This document shows positions 1-7,218 of a DNA stretch of 36,162 nucleotides, piece after piece (positions within the stretch are counted from its first letter, which is position 1; every line of letters starts with the position of its first letter). The position numbers and the translations under genes were made by a program. This stretch comes from an uncultured Litoreibacter sp. (lineage in GTDB: Bacteria > Pseudomonadota > Alphaproteobacteria > Rhodobacterales > Rhodobacteraceae), in contig CALHHY010000081.1 of the NCBI GenBank assembly GCA_938030665.1, positions 1 through 36,162 of the forward strand, given 5' to 3'. The notes under the pieces were generated by a model. That model saw nothing but the letters and a program-made list of their open reading frames with translations. It made no database searches and was not told the origin of the DNA.

Positions 1-195
1 CGAGGCCGACCATAACTGCCGAGACTGAGACGCGATTGTTCTTTGATGTGAGCCAGCGTGACCAGATCAGACCGCTGTCGGCGGCTGGCTGGGCGGCTGC
101 GGAATGCACGTAATCCACGTGTGCTGACCCCAACAACGCCACACAAGCGGTTGGTTGGGAAGTCGGCTATGTTCTTTGACAAACCTAAATCTCAT
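1..195 (-). pseudogene. IS3-family transposase OrfB, N-terminal part, frameshifted and cut by window edge
   Basis: OrfB is the DDE transposase subunit of IS3-family elements; only its N-terminal region lies in the window and the gene continues past base 1. The ATG at 195-193 overlaps the orfA stop in an ATGA arrangement, as in intact IS3 elements. The first nine codons read as expected (MRFRFVKEH). The family-like reading (DFPTNRLC, then RGLRAFRSRPASRR, then SRLSLGSYGRP) then continues in another frame from about base 170, so a small indel near 170-175 has broken the gene. The direct frame reaches a stop within about 40 codons. What is seen is the frame break; that the element was once active is inferred from the family. 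It is very unlikely to make a working transposase. Confidence 0.75.
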
Positions 196-218
196 TGCTT
201 TAGGCCCGCAAAGAACTG

Positions 219-259
219 CCCTCTCGGCAGATTACTACGTAATCGCCTGCCGGGTAATA
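219..259 (-). repeat. Palindromic mini-element, copy C (41 nt)
   Basis: Read on the minus strand it begins ATTACCCGGCAGG, forms a 9-bp hairpin with a GTA loop and one bulged T, and ends CCGAGAGGG. It aligns without gaps to the 41-nt copy at 418-458, with 12 differences. Six of these fall in three base pairs of the stem and keep the pairing. It interrupts the end of orfA between the codons for KKAT and the expected QFFAGLKQ tail. I do not recognise a named family. Confidence 0.75.
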
Positions 260-417
260 GGTGGCCTTTTTTAAGATTTCCCTCTCCTCCTTGAGAAGAC
301 GGTTCTCGCGTCGAAGCCGGTCATTCTCCTTGGCGAGGTCCAAATCCTCTTTCGATACCACATCCGTATCTCGATGTGCTGTGATCCATTTGTTCAGTGT
401 CGACATCCCGACGCCCA

Positions 418-458
418 CCTTCTCGGGACATTGCTGCGCAATGCCCTGTCAGGCAATG
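418..458 (-). repeat. Palindromic mini-element, copy A (41 nt)
   Basis: Read on the minus strand it begins CATTGCCTGACAGGG, has a stem with a GCA loop and one bulged T, and ends CCCGAGAAGG. The hexamer CATTGC occurs twice, at element positions 1-6 and 16-21, and its complement once at 25-30, so two alternative hairpins are possible. It splits the Asp-Asp-Leu codons of the orfA helix-turn-helix exactly, leaving no obvious target duplication. Confidence 0.75.
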
Positions 459-480
459 GATCATCAGCAACCTGCTTGCG

Positions 481-518
481 CCCCTCTCATCGAAACTGCG
501 TTTCGACTGCCAGGCAAT
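481..518 (-). repeat. Palindromic mini-element, copy B (38 nt)
   Basis: Read on the minus strand it begins ATTGCCTGGCAG, has a perfect 7-bp stem TCGAAAC/GTTTCGA around a GCA loop, and ends TGAGAGGGG. The outer arms and loop match copies A and C while the stem sequence is entirely different. It lies 22 bp from copy A, inside the same short helix-turn-helix coding stretch of orfA. Confidence 0.7.
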
Positions 519-689
519 GGTCAGCCCACTGGTTAACGCGATGCGCACCGCATCTTTGCGGAATTCGTCCGTCCGTTTCTGTCCCATAGTTAATCTCCTT
601 TGGTGCAGTAAATGCTGTCAAAGGAGCGGCATCAAACCGCGACAGGTCCAGATCAACTACGAAAGGACTGCCGCTGAGGGGCTGGAATC

Positions 690-780
690 TCTAAGCCCGT
701 AATCGTCCACGAAGCCGGGGGAACTCCAGTCAGAAGGCTGAAGAAGGAGTTGGCTCGGGTTACGGAGGGACATGTGCTTG
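690..780 (+). pseudogene. Fragment of a second IS3-type orfA
   Basis: On the plus strand, bases 723-770 encode TPVRRLKKELARVTEGH, which resembles the leucine-zipper part of IS3-family OrfA proteins (usually followed by RDILKKA). The frame is open from at least 690, but upstream residues are not recognisable. The similarity stops within ten bases of the flgI stop codon. No terminal repeat or start was found. This is a short remnant in the opposite orientation to the larger element next to it. The call depends on about 17 residues and could be chance. Confidence 0.4.
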
Positions 781-1890
781 CTAACGAACAATAAACTCTG
801 CGTGCATTGCTCCCGCGGCCTTAATACTCTTTAGGATATCGATCATATCCAAAGGTGGCACTCCAAGCGCATTCAAGCCTTTAACAACTTCCGAAAGAGA
901 AGTGGCTTCAGGTACCTCTGCAAACCCATTTCCTATTTCCTGCTCAATTTGAATACTTGTCCTGGGTACAACGATAGTTTCCCCATCACTAAAGGGGCTT
1001 GGCTGAATGGCAATTGGACTTTCTTCAATCGTAAGAGTTAGATTCCCCTGGGCAACTGCAACAGGGGATATCGTTACACTATTCCCAAGAACGATCGTTC
1101 CAGATCTCTGATCGACTACTACTCGAGCTGCTGTTTGAGGTGAAACTGAGAGTTGCTCAATGGAGCTTAGGGCATGTGCAGGTGAAGTAGAATTTGATAG
1201 TTGAAGGTTCAAAATGACTGTACCTGAGTCAATCATTCTCGCTACCGTTGTCCTGTAGAACTCATTGATTACACGTTCAATTTGAGCGGCTGTTGAAAAA
1301 TCCGGATCCCTGAGAGCAAGAACAATTTCTGAAAGACTTGAGAGGTCGAAATCCACCTCTCTTTCGATACGTGCTCCTGAAACGATGGTTCCCGTTGTCG
1401 GTACCCCGTGGACGATACGGCCGGCATCACCGTCAGCAGAGATACCTCCGGCGATGATGGACCCTTGTGCTACCGCGTAGGTGTGGCCATCTGCGCCGCT
1501 TAAGGGTGTCATGATGAGCGTTCCGCCTAAGAGACTTTTTGCATCGCCTATAGCGGATACCGTCGCATCAAGGCGGCCGCCTGCCCTTGCAAATGGTGGG
1601 AGAACCGCGGTTACTATAACTGCCGCAACATTGCGTGGCCTGAATTGTTCGCCGGATACGTTTATGCCAAACCTCTCCAGAACGGACGACAGTAACTCTT
1701 CCGTGAAAGGCGAATTTCGAATACCGTCACCGGTTCCATCTAAGCCAACAACAAGCCCATATCCGACAAGATCATTTCCACGTACGCCGCCAAAATCAAC
1801 AAGATCTTTCAGACGAACTTCTGCTGATGATGCTGGGAAGCAAATCACCATAGCTATGGTGAACATCAGGCACAGATCACGTAAAATCAT
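781..1890 (-). CDS. flgI: Flagellar P-ring protein FlgI
   Basis: FlgI is the periplasmic protein that builds the P ring around the flagellar rod at the peptidoglycan layer. The 369-aa length is normal for the family. A Sec signal peptide is visible (hydrophobic core at residues 8-17, cleavage probably after PASSA near residue 23), followed by the typical start of the mature protein, EVRLKDLVDFGGVRGNDLVGYGLVVGLDGTGD in outline. The C-terminus (LGVPPLDMIDILKSIKAAGA, then MHAEFIVR) is intact. The ATG overlaps the flgL stop as ATGA, so the two are translationally coupled. The stop codon touches the IS-derived DNA at 780. GC content is clearly lower (about 48% in a sampled line) than in the rest of the window. 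Confidence 0.97.
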   Translation of the reverse strand: MILRDLCLMFTIAMVICFPASSAEVRLKDLVDFGGVRGNDLVGYGLVVGLDGTGDGIRNSPFTEELLSSVLERFGINVSGEQFRPRNVAAVIVTAVLPPFARAGGRLDATVSAIGDAKSLLGGTLIMTPLSGADGHTYAVAQGSIIAGGISADGDAGRIVHGVPTTGTIVSGARIEREVDFDLSSLSEIVLALRDPDFSTAAQIERVINEFYRTTVARMIDSGTVILNLQLSNSTSPAHALSSIEQLSVSPQTAARVVVDQRSGTIVLGNSVTISPVAVAQGNLTLTIEESPIAIQPSPFSDGETIVVPRTSIQIEQEIGNGFAEVPEATSLSEVVKGLNALGVPPLDMIDILKSIKAAGAMHAEFIVR

Positions 1891-2891
1891 CGTATGAAGT
1901 TTGCAAAATTTAATTGGGAGGTCTTAGAGATTACTAAGTAGTACCTCTCTAGTTGGCTTTGGATTTCTTCTAGGCGGGTGGCAGTAGAAAATAAATCAAC
2001 ATTACTAATCTCGTTTCTACTTTTTGATAAGAAATAAGAATCAGACTGGTTTTCCGCAACTGCTTCCTTTATGCGTCCTTGCTCTAAGCCAATTCCTGCG
2101 TGAAGCAAAGTTAAACTTTTTTGCGAAGCAATTAAGTTATGCGAGTTAGCTTCAATTATGAGCTCTTCTTGTGTGCGATCGCCCGGAAAAGTACCTTCTC
2201 CCACGAGCGAATAAACCGCCAGGTCTCGCAGAACGCTACGTATCGAACCGTTCGCTGCCGTGGTTCCTCCGGCGCTGGATACTGTTGAAGATAGCTTTAC
2301 TGATTCAGCCTTTATATCTCCCCCAGTATAGGCAATGGTATCAAAGCCTTCCCCCTCATCTAGAAAAAAGCTATCAACCACAGCCATGAACGTAGCTGCG
2401 TCTGAAATGCCGGCAACCTCAATACGTAAGGATTCGAGAATTTCTGCCGCATCCAACAGCGGTGGCGTAGTACTATTCTGACCAGAAAAAACGAACTGAC
2501 CTCCGACGCTTGTCTGAAGCGCTGTAACGACGTCAGAAAACTTCTGCGAACTGGCGTTAATGACTGGGGTTAGTACGCCTTCTCCACCAGATAGTCCAGC
2601 TATCGCTTGAGGTCCTAAGCCTTCTATTGAACTATTAATCTTTGTAAGTACGGTATCTATAACACTAAAATTTTGTTCTGCTTGGCGCGAATTTTCTTCG
2701 TAAGACGCAACTAGTCTAATCTTTCGATCAATTGAGGCTATAGCGCTATTGTTTCCTAGAAGAGAAGCCGAAATATCTGACTTTTTTCCTGTCCCCACCT
2801 CTGTGGTCAGTTGGATGAGTTCAGAACGAATATTACTATTCACTCGTTTAGCGATAATAGTCTGATGCAGATCACCAAGTGAAGTTATCAT
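1887..2891 (-). CDS. flgL: Flagellar hook-filament junction protein FlgL
   Basis: FlgL (HAP3) joins the hook to the filament together with FlgK and is exported by the flagellar type III apparatus. The 334-aa protein has the flagellin-like N-terminal helix region (residues 1-110, with SELIQLTTEVGTGKKSD) and a C-terminal helical region ending in LFSTATRLEEIQSQLERYY, which is how FlgL and flagellins polymerise. The middle is divergent, as is usual for the family. It starts 3 nt after the flgK stop and overlaps flgI by 4 nt. The base composition is striking: sampled lines are 35-38% GC, against about 63-67% in neighbouring operons, giving many A/T-ending codons. Confidence 0.92.
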   Translation of the reverse strand: MITSLGDLHQTIIAKRVNSNIRSELIQLTTEVGTGKKSDISASLLGNNSAIASIDRKIRLVASYEENSRQAEQNFSVIDTVLTKINSSIEGLGPQAIAGLSGGEGVLTPVINASSQKFSDVVTALQTSVGGQFVFSGQNSTTPPLLDAAEILESLRIEVAGISDAATFMAVVDSFFLDEGEGFDTIAYTGGDIKAESVKLSSTVSSAGGTTAANGSIRSVLRDLAVYSLVGEGTFPGDRTQEELIIEANSHNLIASQKSLTLLHAGIGLEQGRIKEAVAENQSDSYFLSKSRNEISNVDLFSTATRLEEIQSQLERYYLVISKTSQLNFANFIR

Positions 2892-2894
2892 GGC

Positions 2895-4340
2895 CTATAT
2901 CCTTAAGAGAGATTGAAGCATTTCGTCGATCGCTTCAATCAGTTTTGCATTGGCGGCATAGGATTGCTCGATCGCAAGCAGGTTCTGCAGTTCTTGATCA
3001 GTATCGACTCCGAAAACGCCTTCAGCTTCAAGCAGGCTGCCGATCTTGGCTTCATTGAAAGCCAGAGACGCTTCAGAAGATATTCTTGCTGAGGACAAGG
3101 ATGACGTAAGGCTCGTAGCGCTTGAAAAAATGGACATATCCGAGGCGGGAGTTCCGTCCGGTTCGGTTCCACTGAAGACATTAGTAAGCGAGGTTAGAAC
3201 ATCCTGAAACCCAACTGGCATAGGTGTAGTTGAATTTACTCCGTCGCGGATACGGGTGATGTCACCTCCCTTGTTAGGATCTACAGATGGATTGACTAAT
3301 ATGCGGCTCGCTAGACCTATCTCGTCAACGGGATCAAATGCGTTTCCCGCATCGGAGAATAGTCCGGGTCCAGTAGTTATTGATGAGTCTACTTGCGGAT
3401 CTGTGACAAGCTCGATGAGTTTAGCTGCAAAGCCATCCAGCTCCTGCTGAGTTTCCGGGCCTATGTGGTCTCGTATCATAAAGTTGGCATCAAGTGAACC
3501 ACCGGCGATCACATCGGATACGGAGCCTGCTGAGCTGGATGCACCTTCAAGGGTCAAGCCGGATAAGGCTCCACTTGCCAGTGTCATCTCGGAGGTGATG
3601 ATCGGTGTGGTCCGGAAAGAGAATTTTGCAGCACCATCGGCTACCAGCAGTGTTCCATTCGGGCTGGCGAGCGCGACACGACCAAACTCTTTGGGTATTT
3701 CTCTAATTGGAATGAGGTCACTGATGGCATCAATTTGTCTTTGGCGTTCATCCTGCAGTCCCGAGATGTTACCACCGGATACAGCGATAGCCTGGATCCT
3801 ATTGTTTAAATCATCGACTGCGGAGAGCGATGCGTTAATTGTGTCCACTTGGAACGAGATTTCTTGATCCGCTGCTTGCCGTTGTTTCTGAATTTCCCGC
3901 GAAGAAGAGTTTAGAGTGTCTGCAAGCTGATTGGCGGCACGCAGGACATTGGCTAACTGGATTTCATCAGAAGGATTGGCCGCTGCGCTAACGAGGCTTG
4001 CTTCCAAGTTTGTGAGGCGGCTGGTCAATGAGCCTTCGGAGGTTGGGTCGGCGAGCACACGTTCAATCGTTTGATAGAACCCTAGTTCTTTCTGGACGAA
4101 GCCAAGATCAGATTCAGATAACCTCCTGTCGTTGGTCACAGTGTGGTTCATGATCCGTTCAATGCTGGCAACGGTTACGCCACCACCCTGACCACCTACA
4201 GAACTTGATGCCAGCCGGATTTCGCGCCTGGCATATCCTTCGGTTAGCGCATTTGCGACGTTACTAGAAACCACCTCAGCGGATCGCGTTGCTGCGGTAA
4301 GGCCAGAGGTCGCATTGTTGAGGGCAGCAGATAAGCTCAT
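2895..4340 (-). CDS. flgK: Flagellar hook-associated protein 1 FlgK
   Basis: FlgK (HAP1) is the first junction protein placed on the finished hook. The N-terminus (SLSAALNNATSGLTAATRS, then VVSSNVANALTEGYARREI) is the conserved flagellar rod/hook signature, with the SNVANA motif near residue 25. The C-terminus (NLLAIEQSYAANAKLIEAI, then DEMLQSLLRI) is the matching hook-type helix. At 481 aa it is typical for Rhodobacterales. It follows flgE after 22 nt and precedes flgL by 3 nt, so flgE-flgK-flgL-flgI are probably one transcript. GC is intermediate between flgE and flgL. Confidence 0.95.
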   Translation of the reverse strand: MSLSAALNNATSGLTAATRSAEVVSSNVANALTEGYARREIRLASSSVGGQGGGVTVASIERIMNHTVTNDRRLSESDLGFVQKELGFYQTIERVLADPTSEGSLTSRLTNLEASLVSAAANPSDEIQLANVLRAANQLADTLNSSSREIQKQRQAADQEISFQVDTINASLSAVDDLNNRIQAIAVSGGNISGLQDERQRQIDAISDLIPIREIPKEFGRVALASPNGTLLVADGAAKFSFRTTPIITSEMTLASGALSGLTLEGASSSAGSVSDVIAGGSLDANFMIRDHIGPETQQELDGFAAKLIELVTDPQVDSSITTGPGLFSDAGNAFDPVDEIGLASRILVNPSVDPNKGGDITRIRDGVNSTTPMPVGFQDVLTSLTNVFSGTEPDGTPASDMSIFSSATSLTSSLSSARISSEASLAFNEAKIGSLLEAEGVFGVDTDQELQNLLAIEQSYAANAKLIEAIDEMLQSLLRI

Positions 4341-4362
4341 TACGATTTACCCGATCTAGGCG

Positions 4363-5664
4363 TTAACGTTTAATATTGGTGGTTTCTTGCAGCATCTCAT
4401 CGACGGTTTGGATGACCTTGGCGTTCGAGGAATACGCGCGCTGTGTTTGAATGAGCTGAGTTAGTTCACCGGCGACGTCTGTTGTCGATTCCTCAAGGGC
4501 GTACCCCAGGACATCTCCTGTCGGACCCTCCCCCGCATCCCAAAGGAAGAAAGAACCGCTCTCGTTTGTTGTTTGATACGTCTGGTTATCCAGCGCGCGT
4601 AGCCCATTTGGGTTGGGGAGGTCGACAAGTGGAATTTGGTACACTGTCCGCGTGATGCCAATGTCGAAAGTTGCCTGAACAAATCCGTTTTCATCAACAT
4701 CAACAGATATCATATTTCCGACTGGTGAGCCGTCCTTCGTAATCTGTGTCGGCGCAAAGCTGTCAGACAATTGTGTGAGGCCGACCCCTTCATTTAAGCC
4801 GCCAATACTGATCTCAATTGGCCCGCCAGCAACCTCGATTTCGAAAGAGCCTGTCGCCATGTCATAGGTGCCACCCGCGGATAGCCGTGTCACTGCGTCA
4901 AGCGTTCCGCCACTTCCCCGCGTGTCATTGAAATTGAGCTGATATTCACCAACAACGGTCCCAAGTGCGGAATCGGTTAGGGTCATCACCCACTCATTGG
5001 TGCTGCCCGTCGCGGGTACATTTGGCTGAAATGTAACGTTTACGTTCTGGGATGTTCCCAAATTATCATAGTACTCGACATTGAGCTGCAAAGGGGTGCC
5101 ATCTGCGCCGGCTTCTGTATCTGTCGCGGGTAGGTTGACGCCAAGATCCATGCGGGTTGTCGGGTCACCTGCGAATTGGTTGACGTTGATTTTGACCGGT
5201 TCAAGCGCATCTGCGGTGTCTCGCGTAAATTCGGGAACTGTCCCGTCAGCTGAGGCTGGCCAGCCCAGCAGAACCATCCCGGTCTCGGTCTGAAGGTAGC
5301 CTTGAGAGTCTGTTCTGAAAGAACCGGTTGTAGCAAGACGGAACGGATAGTCGCCAGAATCACCGTTCAGGGATGCGGAGGTCGTGACGGGCAGGAATCC
5401 CCGGCCGCGCACAGCCAGGTCGGTGGAGTTGTCGGTTGTGACCAACGAGCCCGCTTGATCAATCAAACGTTGCGTTGTTACCCGGACACCACCGGCTGAA
5501 TAGGTGCCGCTTCCTTCTGAAATGACGAGCGAATGGAAACTGGTTTCCGCCCTCTTATAACCGAAAGTGCTTGAATTCGCGATATTGTCAGAAATCGTGG
5601 AAAGCCGGCTTGCATTGGCGGCCAAACCGGCCACGCCAGCATTCAGCGAAGAGGAAATCGTCAT
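4363..5664 (-). CDS. flgE: Flagellar hook protein FlgE
   Basis: FlgE polymerises into the flexible hook outside the outer membrane. The 433-aa protein opens with the rod/hook signature (LNAGVAGLAANASRLSTISD, then NIANSSTFGYKR). It has the flgE-type central domains with the GRGFLPV and GLRALDNQTYQTT regions, and closes with LTQLIQTQRAYSSNAKVIQT followed by VDEMLQ. A ribosome binding site (AAAGG) lies 9-10 nt before the ATG. It is separated from motB by 91 nt, enough for its own promoter, though no convincing flagellar sigma-factor site was seen there. Confidence 0.95.
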   Translation of the reverse strand: MTISSSLNAGVAGLAANASRLSTISDNIANSSTFGYKRAETSFHSLVISEGSGTYSAGGVRVTTQRLIDQAGSLVTTDNSTDLAVRGRGFLPVTTSASLNGDSGDYPFRLATTGSFRTDSQGYLQTETGMVLLGWPASADGTVPEFTRDTADALEPVKINVNQFAGDPTTRMDLGVNLPATDTEAGADGTPLQLNVEYYDNLGTSQNVNVTFQPNVPATGSTNEWVMTLTDSALGTVVGEYQLNFNDTRGSGGTLDAVTRLSAGGTYDMATGSFEIEVAGGPIEISIGGLNEGVGLTQLSDSFAPTQITKDGSPVGNMISVDVDENGFVQATFDIGITRTVYQIPLVDLPNPNGLRALDNQTYQTTNESGSFFLWDAGEGPTGDVLGYALEESTTDVAGELTQLIQTQRAYSSNAKVIQTVDEMLQETTNIKR

Positions 5665-5755
5665 TTAAGCGCCTTTCTGAAGCAAACTAGATATTCGATG
5701 CCACTATCCGCACGCGGGCTTAATGTTGGCCTAACAAATAAAATATGATCCATTT

Positions 5756-6592
5756 CTACCGTTGTTCTTTTCTCAACAGGGTAATTTCGAGCCTGTTGTT
5801 GCGGGTAGCCATAGGGTCGTCGAAACGTGGCGATTGCTGCCCATGCCCGGTCACACGCGCTGTGCGGGAGGGGTTCAAACCGCCGCCTTCCAACAGCACG
5901 CGCGTGGCTTGGGCGCGATCACTGGTTACCTGCCAAGACCTGTTGTCCAGGCGTAGCGGAGATACTGCCGCGCTATGTGCCGCCACAGAGACGGAGTTGG
6001 TGACCAGCGCAAACGACTCATTAAGAATGTCGCTTATGGCCTCCATCACGGGGGTAGGGTTGTCGGTGCCAGGTTGAAACAAAGGGGCGCCTTCAAGGTC
6101 GAAAACCTCGATCAGAAGCCCTTCATCGGTGAGCCGGGTTGCGATATGTTTCTTCGCCATTTCCTGGACCAGACTGTCGCCGCCGCGGCCGACAATGCCA
6201 AGCTGCACGTGTTCCAGGTCGCTAAGTTCGCGCGGGCCGTCCGCGCTATCGGCACCATTGTTTTCGTCTGGCCAATCCACGGGGGGAAATTGCGCGAAAC
6301 CCCCGGTTCCGCTTTCGGAGAGCGCCTCTCCAGTCATAAGGCTGTCGCCGGAGAACGCGCCGTCCCCGCCGCCAGACACGCGCGCGATTGCAATTGTTGG
6401 GCTGAAATAATCGGCAAGGCCTTTGCGCTGTTTTTCGGTCGTGGCGTTGAGCAGCCACATCAGCATGAAAAACGCCATCATTGCTGTCACGAAATCGGCA
6501 TAAGCAACTTTCCATGCGCCGCCGTGATGGCCGTCGCCGGCGGTCACTTTCTTGCGCTTTATGATAATGGGACGTGTTGCGTCGTCTGACAT
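5756..6592 (-). CDS. motB: Flagellar motor stator protein MotB
   Basis: MotB is the peptidoglycan-anchored stator subunit that forms the ion channel with MotA. With the start at 6592 the protein is 278 aa. The basic N-terminus (IIIKRKKV) and WKVAYADFVTAMMAFFML are the MotB hallmark. Asp33 in the single membrane helix (about residues 28-48) is the ion-carrying residue. The C-terminal half (roughly 160-275) is an OmpA-like domain ending in ATRNNRLEITLLRK. An in-frame upstream ATG at 6631 would add 13 residues not expected in the family, so the inner ATG was preferred, although its ribosome binding site is weak. MotA is not in the window. Confidence 0.93.
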   Translation of the reverse strand: MSDDATRPIIIKRKKVTAGDGHHGGAWKVAYADFVTAMMAFFMLMWLLNATTEKQRKGLADYFSPTIAIARVSGGGDGAFSGDSLMTGEALSESGTGGFAQFPPVDWPDENNGADSADGPRELSDLEHVQLGIVGRGGDSLVQEMAKKHIATRLTDEGLLIEVFDLEGAPLFQPGTDNPTPVMEAISDILNESFALVTNSVSVAAHSAAVSPLRLDNRSWQVTSDRAQATRVLLEGGGLNPSRTARVTGHGQQSPRFDDPMATRNNRLEITLLRKEQR

Positions 6593-6667
6593 TGAACCGC
6601 TCGTTACAACTATTGCGCATTGCGTATCCAAAAAGGCTGAACCGCTGCTTAACGGTGACCAGCAAAA

Positions 6668-7093
6668 TCAGGCGCGAGCGAGCAGCAAGCAGGTTTCGCT
6701 GTTCAGGACGCCGTCAATCTCGCGCACCTCGCGCAGCACGCGGTCGAAGTCATGCAGTGTTGCCGTCTCAATCTGTGCGACGAGATCCCACGCGCCGTTG
6801 GTTGAATGCAGATCTGTGATCTCAGGTTTGCGACGCAGCGCGGTCGAGATGCGCCGGGCAAGCCGCCCCTGCAGCTCGATCAGCATTACCGCGCGCACCC
6901 GGTCCGTGCGCGCCTCTTCGGCCAATTCCACCGTGAATCGCCGGATCACGCCGTTTTCGAGAAGTCTGGACAGGCGGGTCTGAACCGTTGCCCGCGCCAG
7001 ATTGAGCTGCCCTGCAAGGGTTGTGACCGAGGCCCGCCCGTCATTGGTCAGTGCATCAATAAGCGCGCGGTCGGTTTTGTCTAAAGGCTCCAT
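6668..7093 (-). CDS. Lrp/AsnC family transcriptional regulator
   Basis: This is a 141-aa DNA-binding regulator of the leucine-responsive type. The N-terminal winged helix (LDKTDRALIDALTNDGRASV, then LARATVQTRLSRLLENGVI) is followed by an RAM ligand-binding domain (AVMLIELQGRL to EIDGVLNSETCLLLAR). The start at 7093 is chosen because AGGA lies at a good distance upstream and MEPLDKTDR is where the family begins. Upstream in-frame ATGs at 7111 and 7153 lack such a site. It stands divergent to arginase and ornithine cyclodeaminase. By analogy with other Lrp-type catabolic regulators it probably senses an amino acid, arginine or ornithine being the obvious candidates, and controls both directions. 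The ligand is inferred from position only. Confidence 0.88.
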   Translation of the reverse strand: MEPLDKTDRALIDALTNDGRASVTTLAGQLNLARATVQTRLSRLLENGVIRRFTVELAEEARTDRVRAVMLIELQGRLARRISTALRRKPEITDLHSTNGAWDLVAQIETATLHDFDRVLREVREIDGVLNSETCLLLARA

Positions 7094-7128
7094 CTTCGGA
7101 GTTCCTGCCATTACGTGCAGATTAATAT

Positions 7129-7144
7129 CCATTTTGATAAATGG
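7129..7144. promoter_or_regulatory. Inverted repeat between lrp-type regulator and arginase, candidate operator
   Basis: A perfect 16-bp dyad, CCATTT-TGAT-AAATGG, lies in the A/T-rich gap between the divergent start codons. Lrp-type proteins bind such A/T-rich dyads, often in series. A second short palindrome, TGATCA, follows at 7148-7153. That this is the regulator's binding site is inferred from position and symmetry. Confidence 0.4.
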
Positions 7145-7168
7145 AATGATCATATTTGTCTATTTAAT

Positions 7169-7198
7169 CTGCCAGAAAACGATCATTTCGCATATAAT
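7169..7198 (+). promoter_or_regulatory. Candidate promoter of arginase operon
   Basis: TATAAT at 7193-7198 is a perfect -10 hexamer. The best -35 at 18 bp spacing is CTGCCA at 7169-7174, four of six matches to TTGACA. It lies 20 bp before the rocF start, leaving a short leader that contains the ribosome binding site AAGGAGA. Confidence 0.4.
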
Positions 7199-7218
7199 TG
7201 CTAGAAAGGAGAACCGCC

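Larger units (their letters stand above)
192..587 (-). pseudogene. IS3-family transposase OrfA, disrupted by three short palindromic insertions
   Basis: OrfA is the small helix-turn-helix and leucine-zipper protein of IS3 elements. It starts at the ATG at 587-585 behind a good ribosome binding site (AAAGGAG). The N-terminus (MGQKRTDEFRKDAVRIALTS) and the downstream part (GVGMSTLNKWITAHRDTD, then the coiled-coil ENDRLRRENRLLKEEREILKK) are typical but lie in different frames. Removing the insertions at 481-518 and 418-458 restores a family-like sequence across the helix-turn-helix (LTRKQVADDLGVGMS). A run of six A on the coding strand (complement of 267-272) is the usual slippery site for -1 frameshifting into orfB. 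A third insertion at 219-259 separates it from the rest of orfA. The insertions are 38, 41 and 41 nt, none a multiple of three, so the gene is dead as it stands. Confidence 0.85.

Noticed and set aside
5665-5755. Flagellar sigma-54 or sigma-28 promoter before flgE
   Set aside because: A TGGCAT and a TTGC occur but with wrong spacing; nothing matches either consensus.
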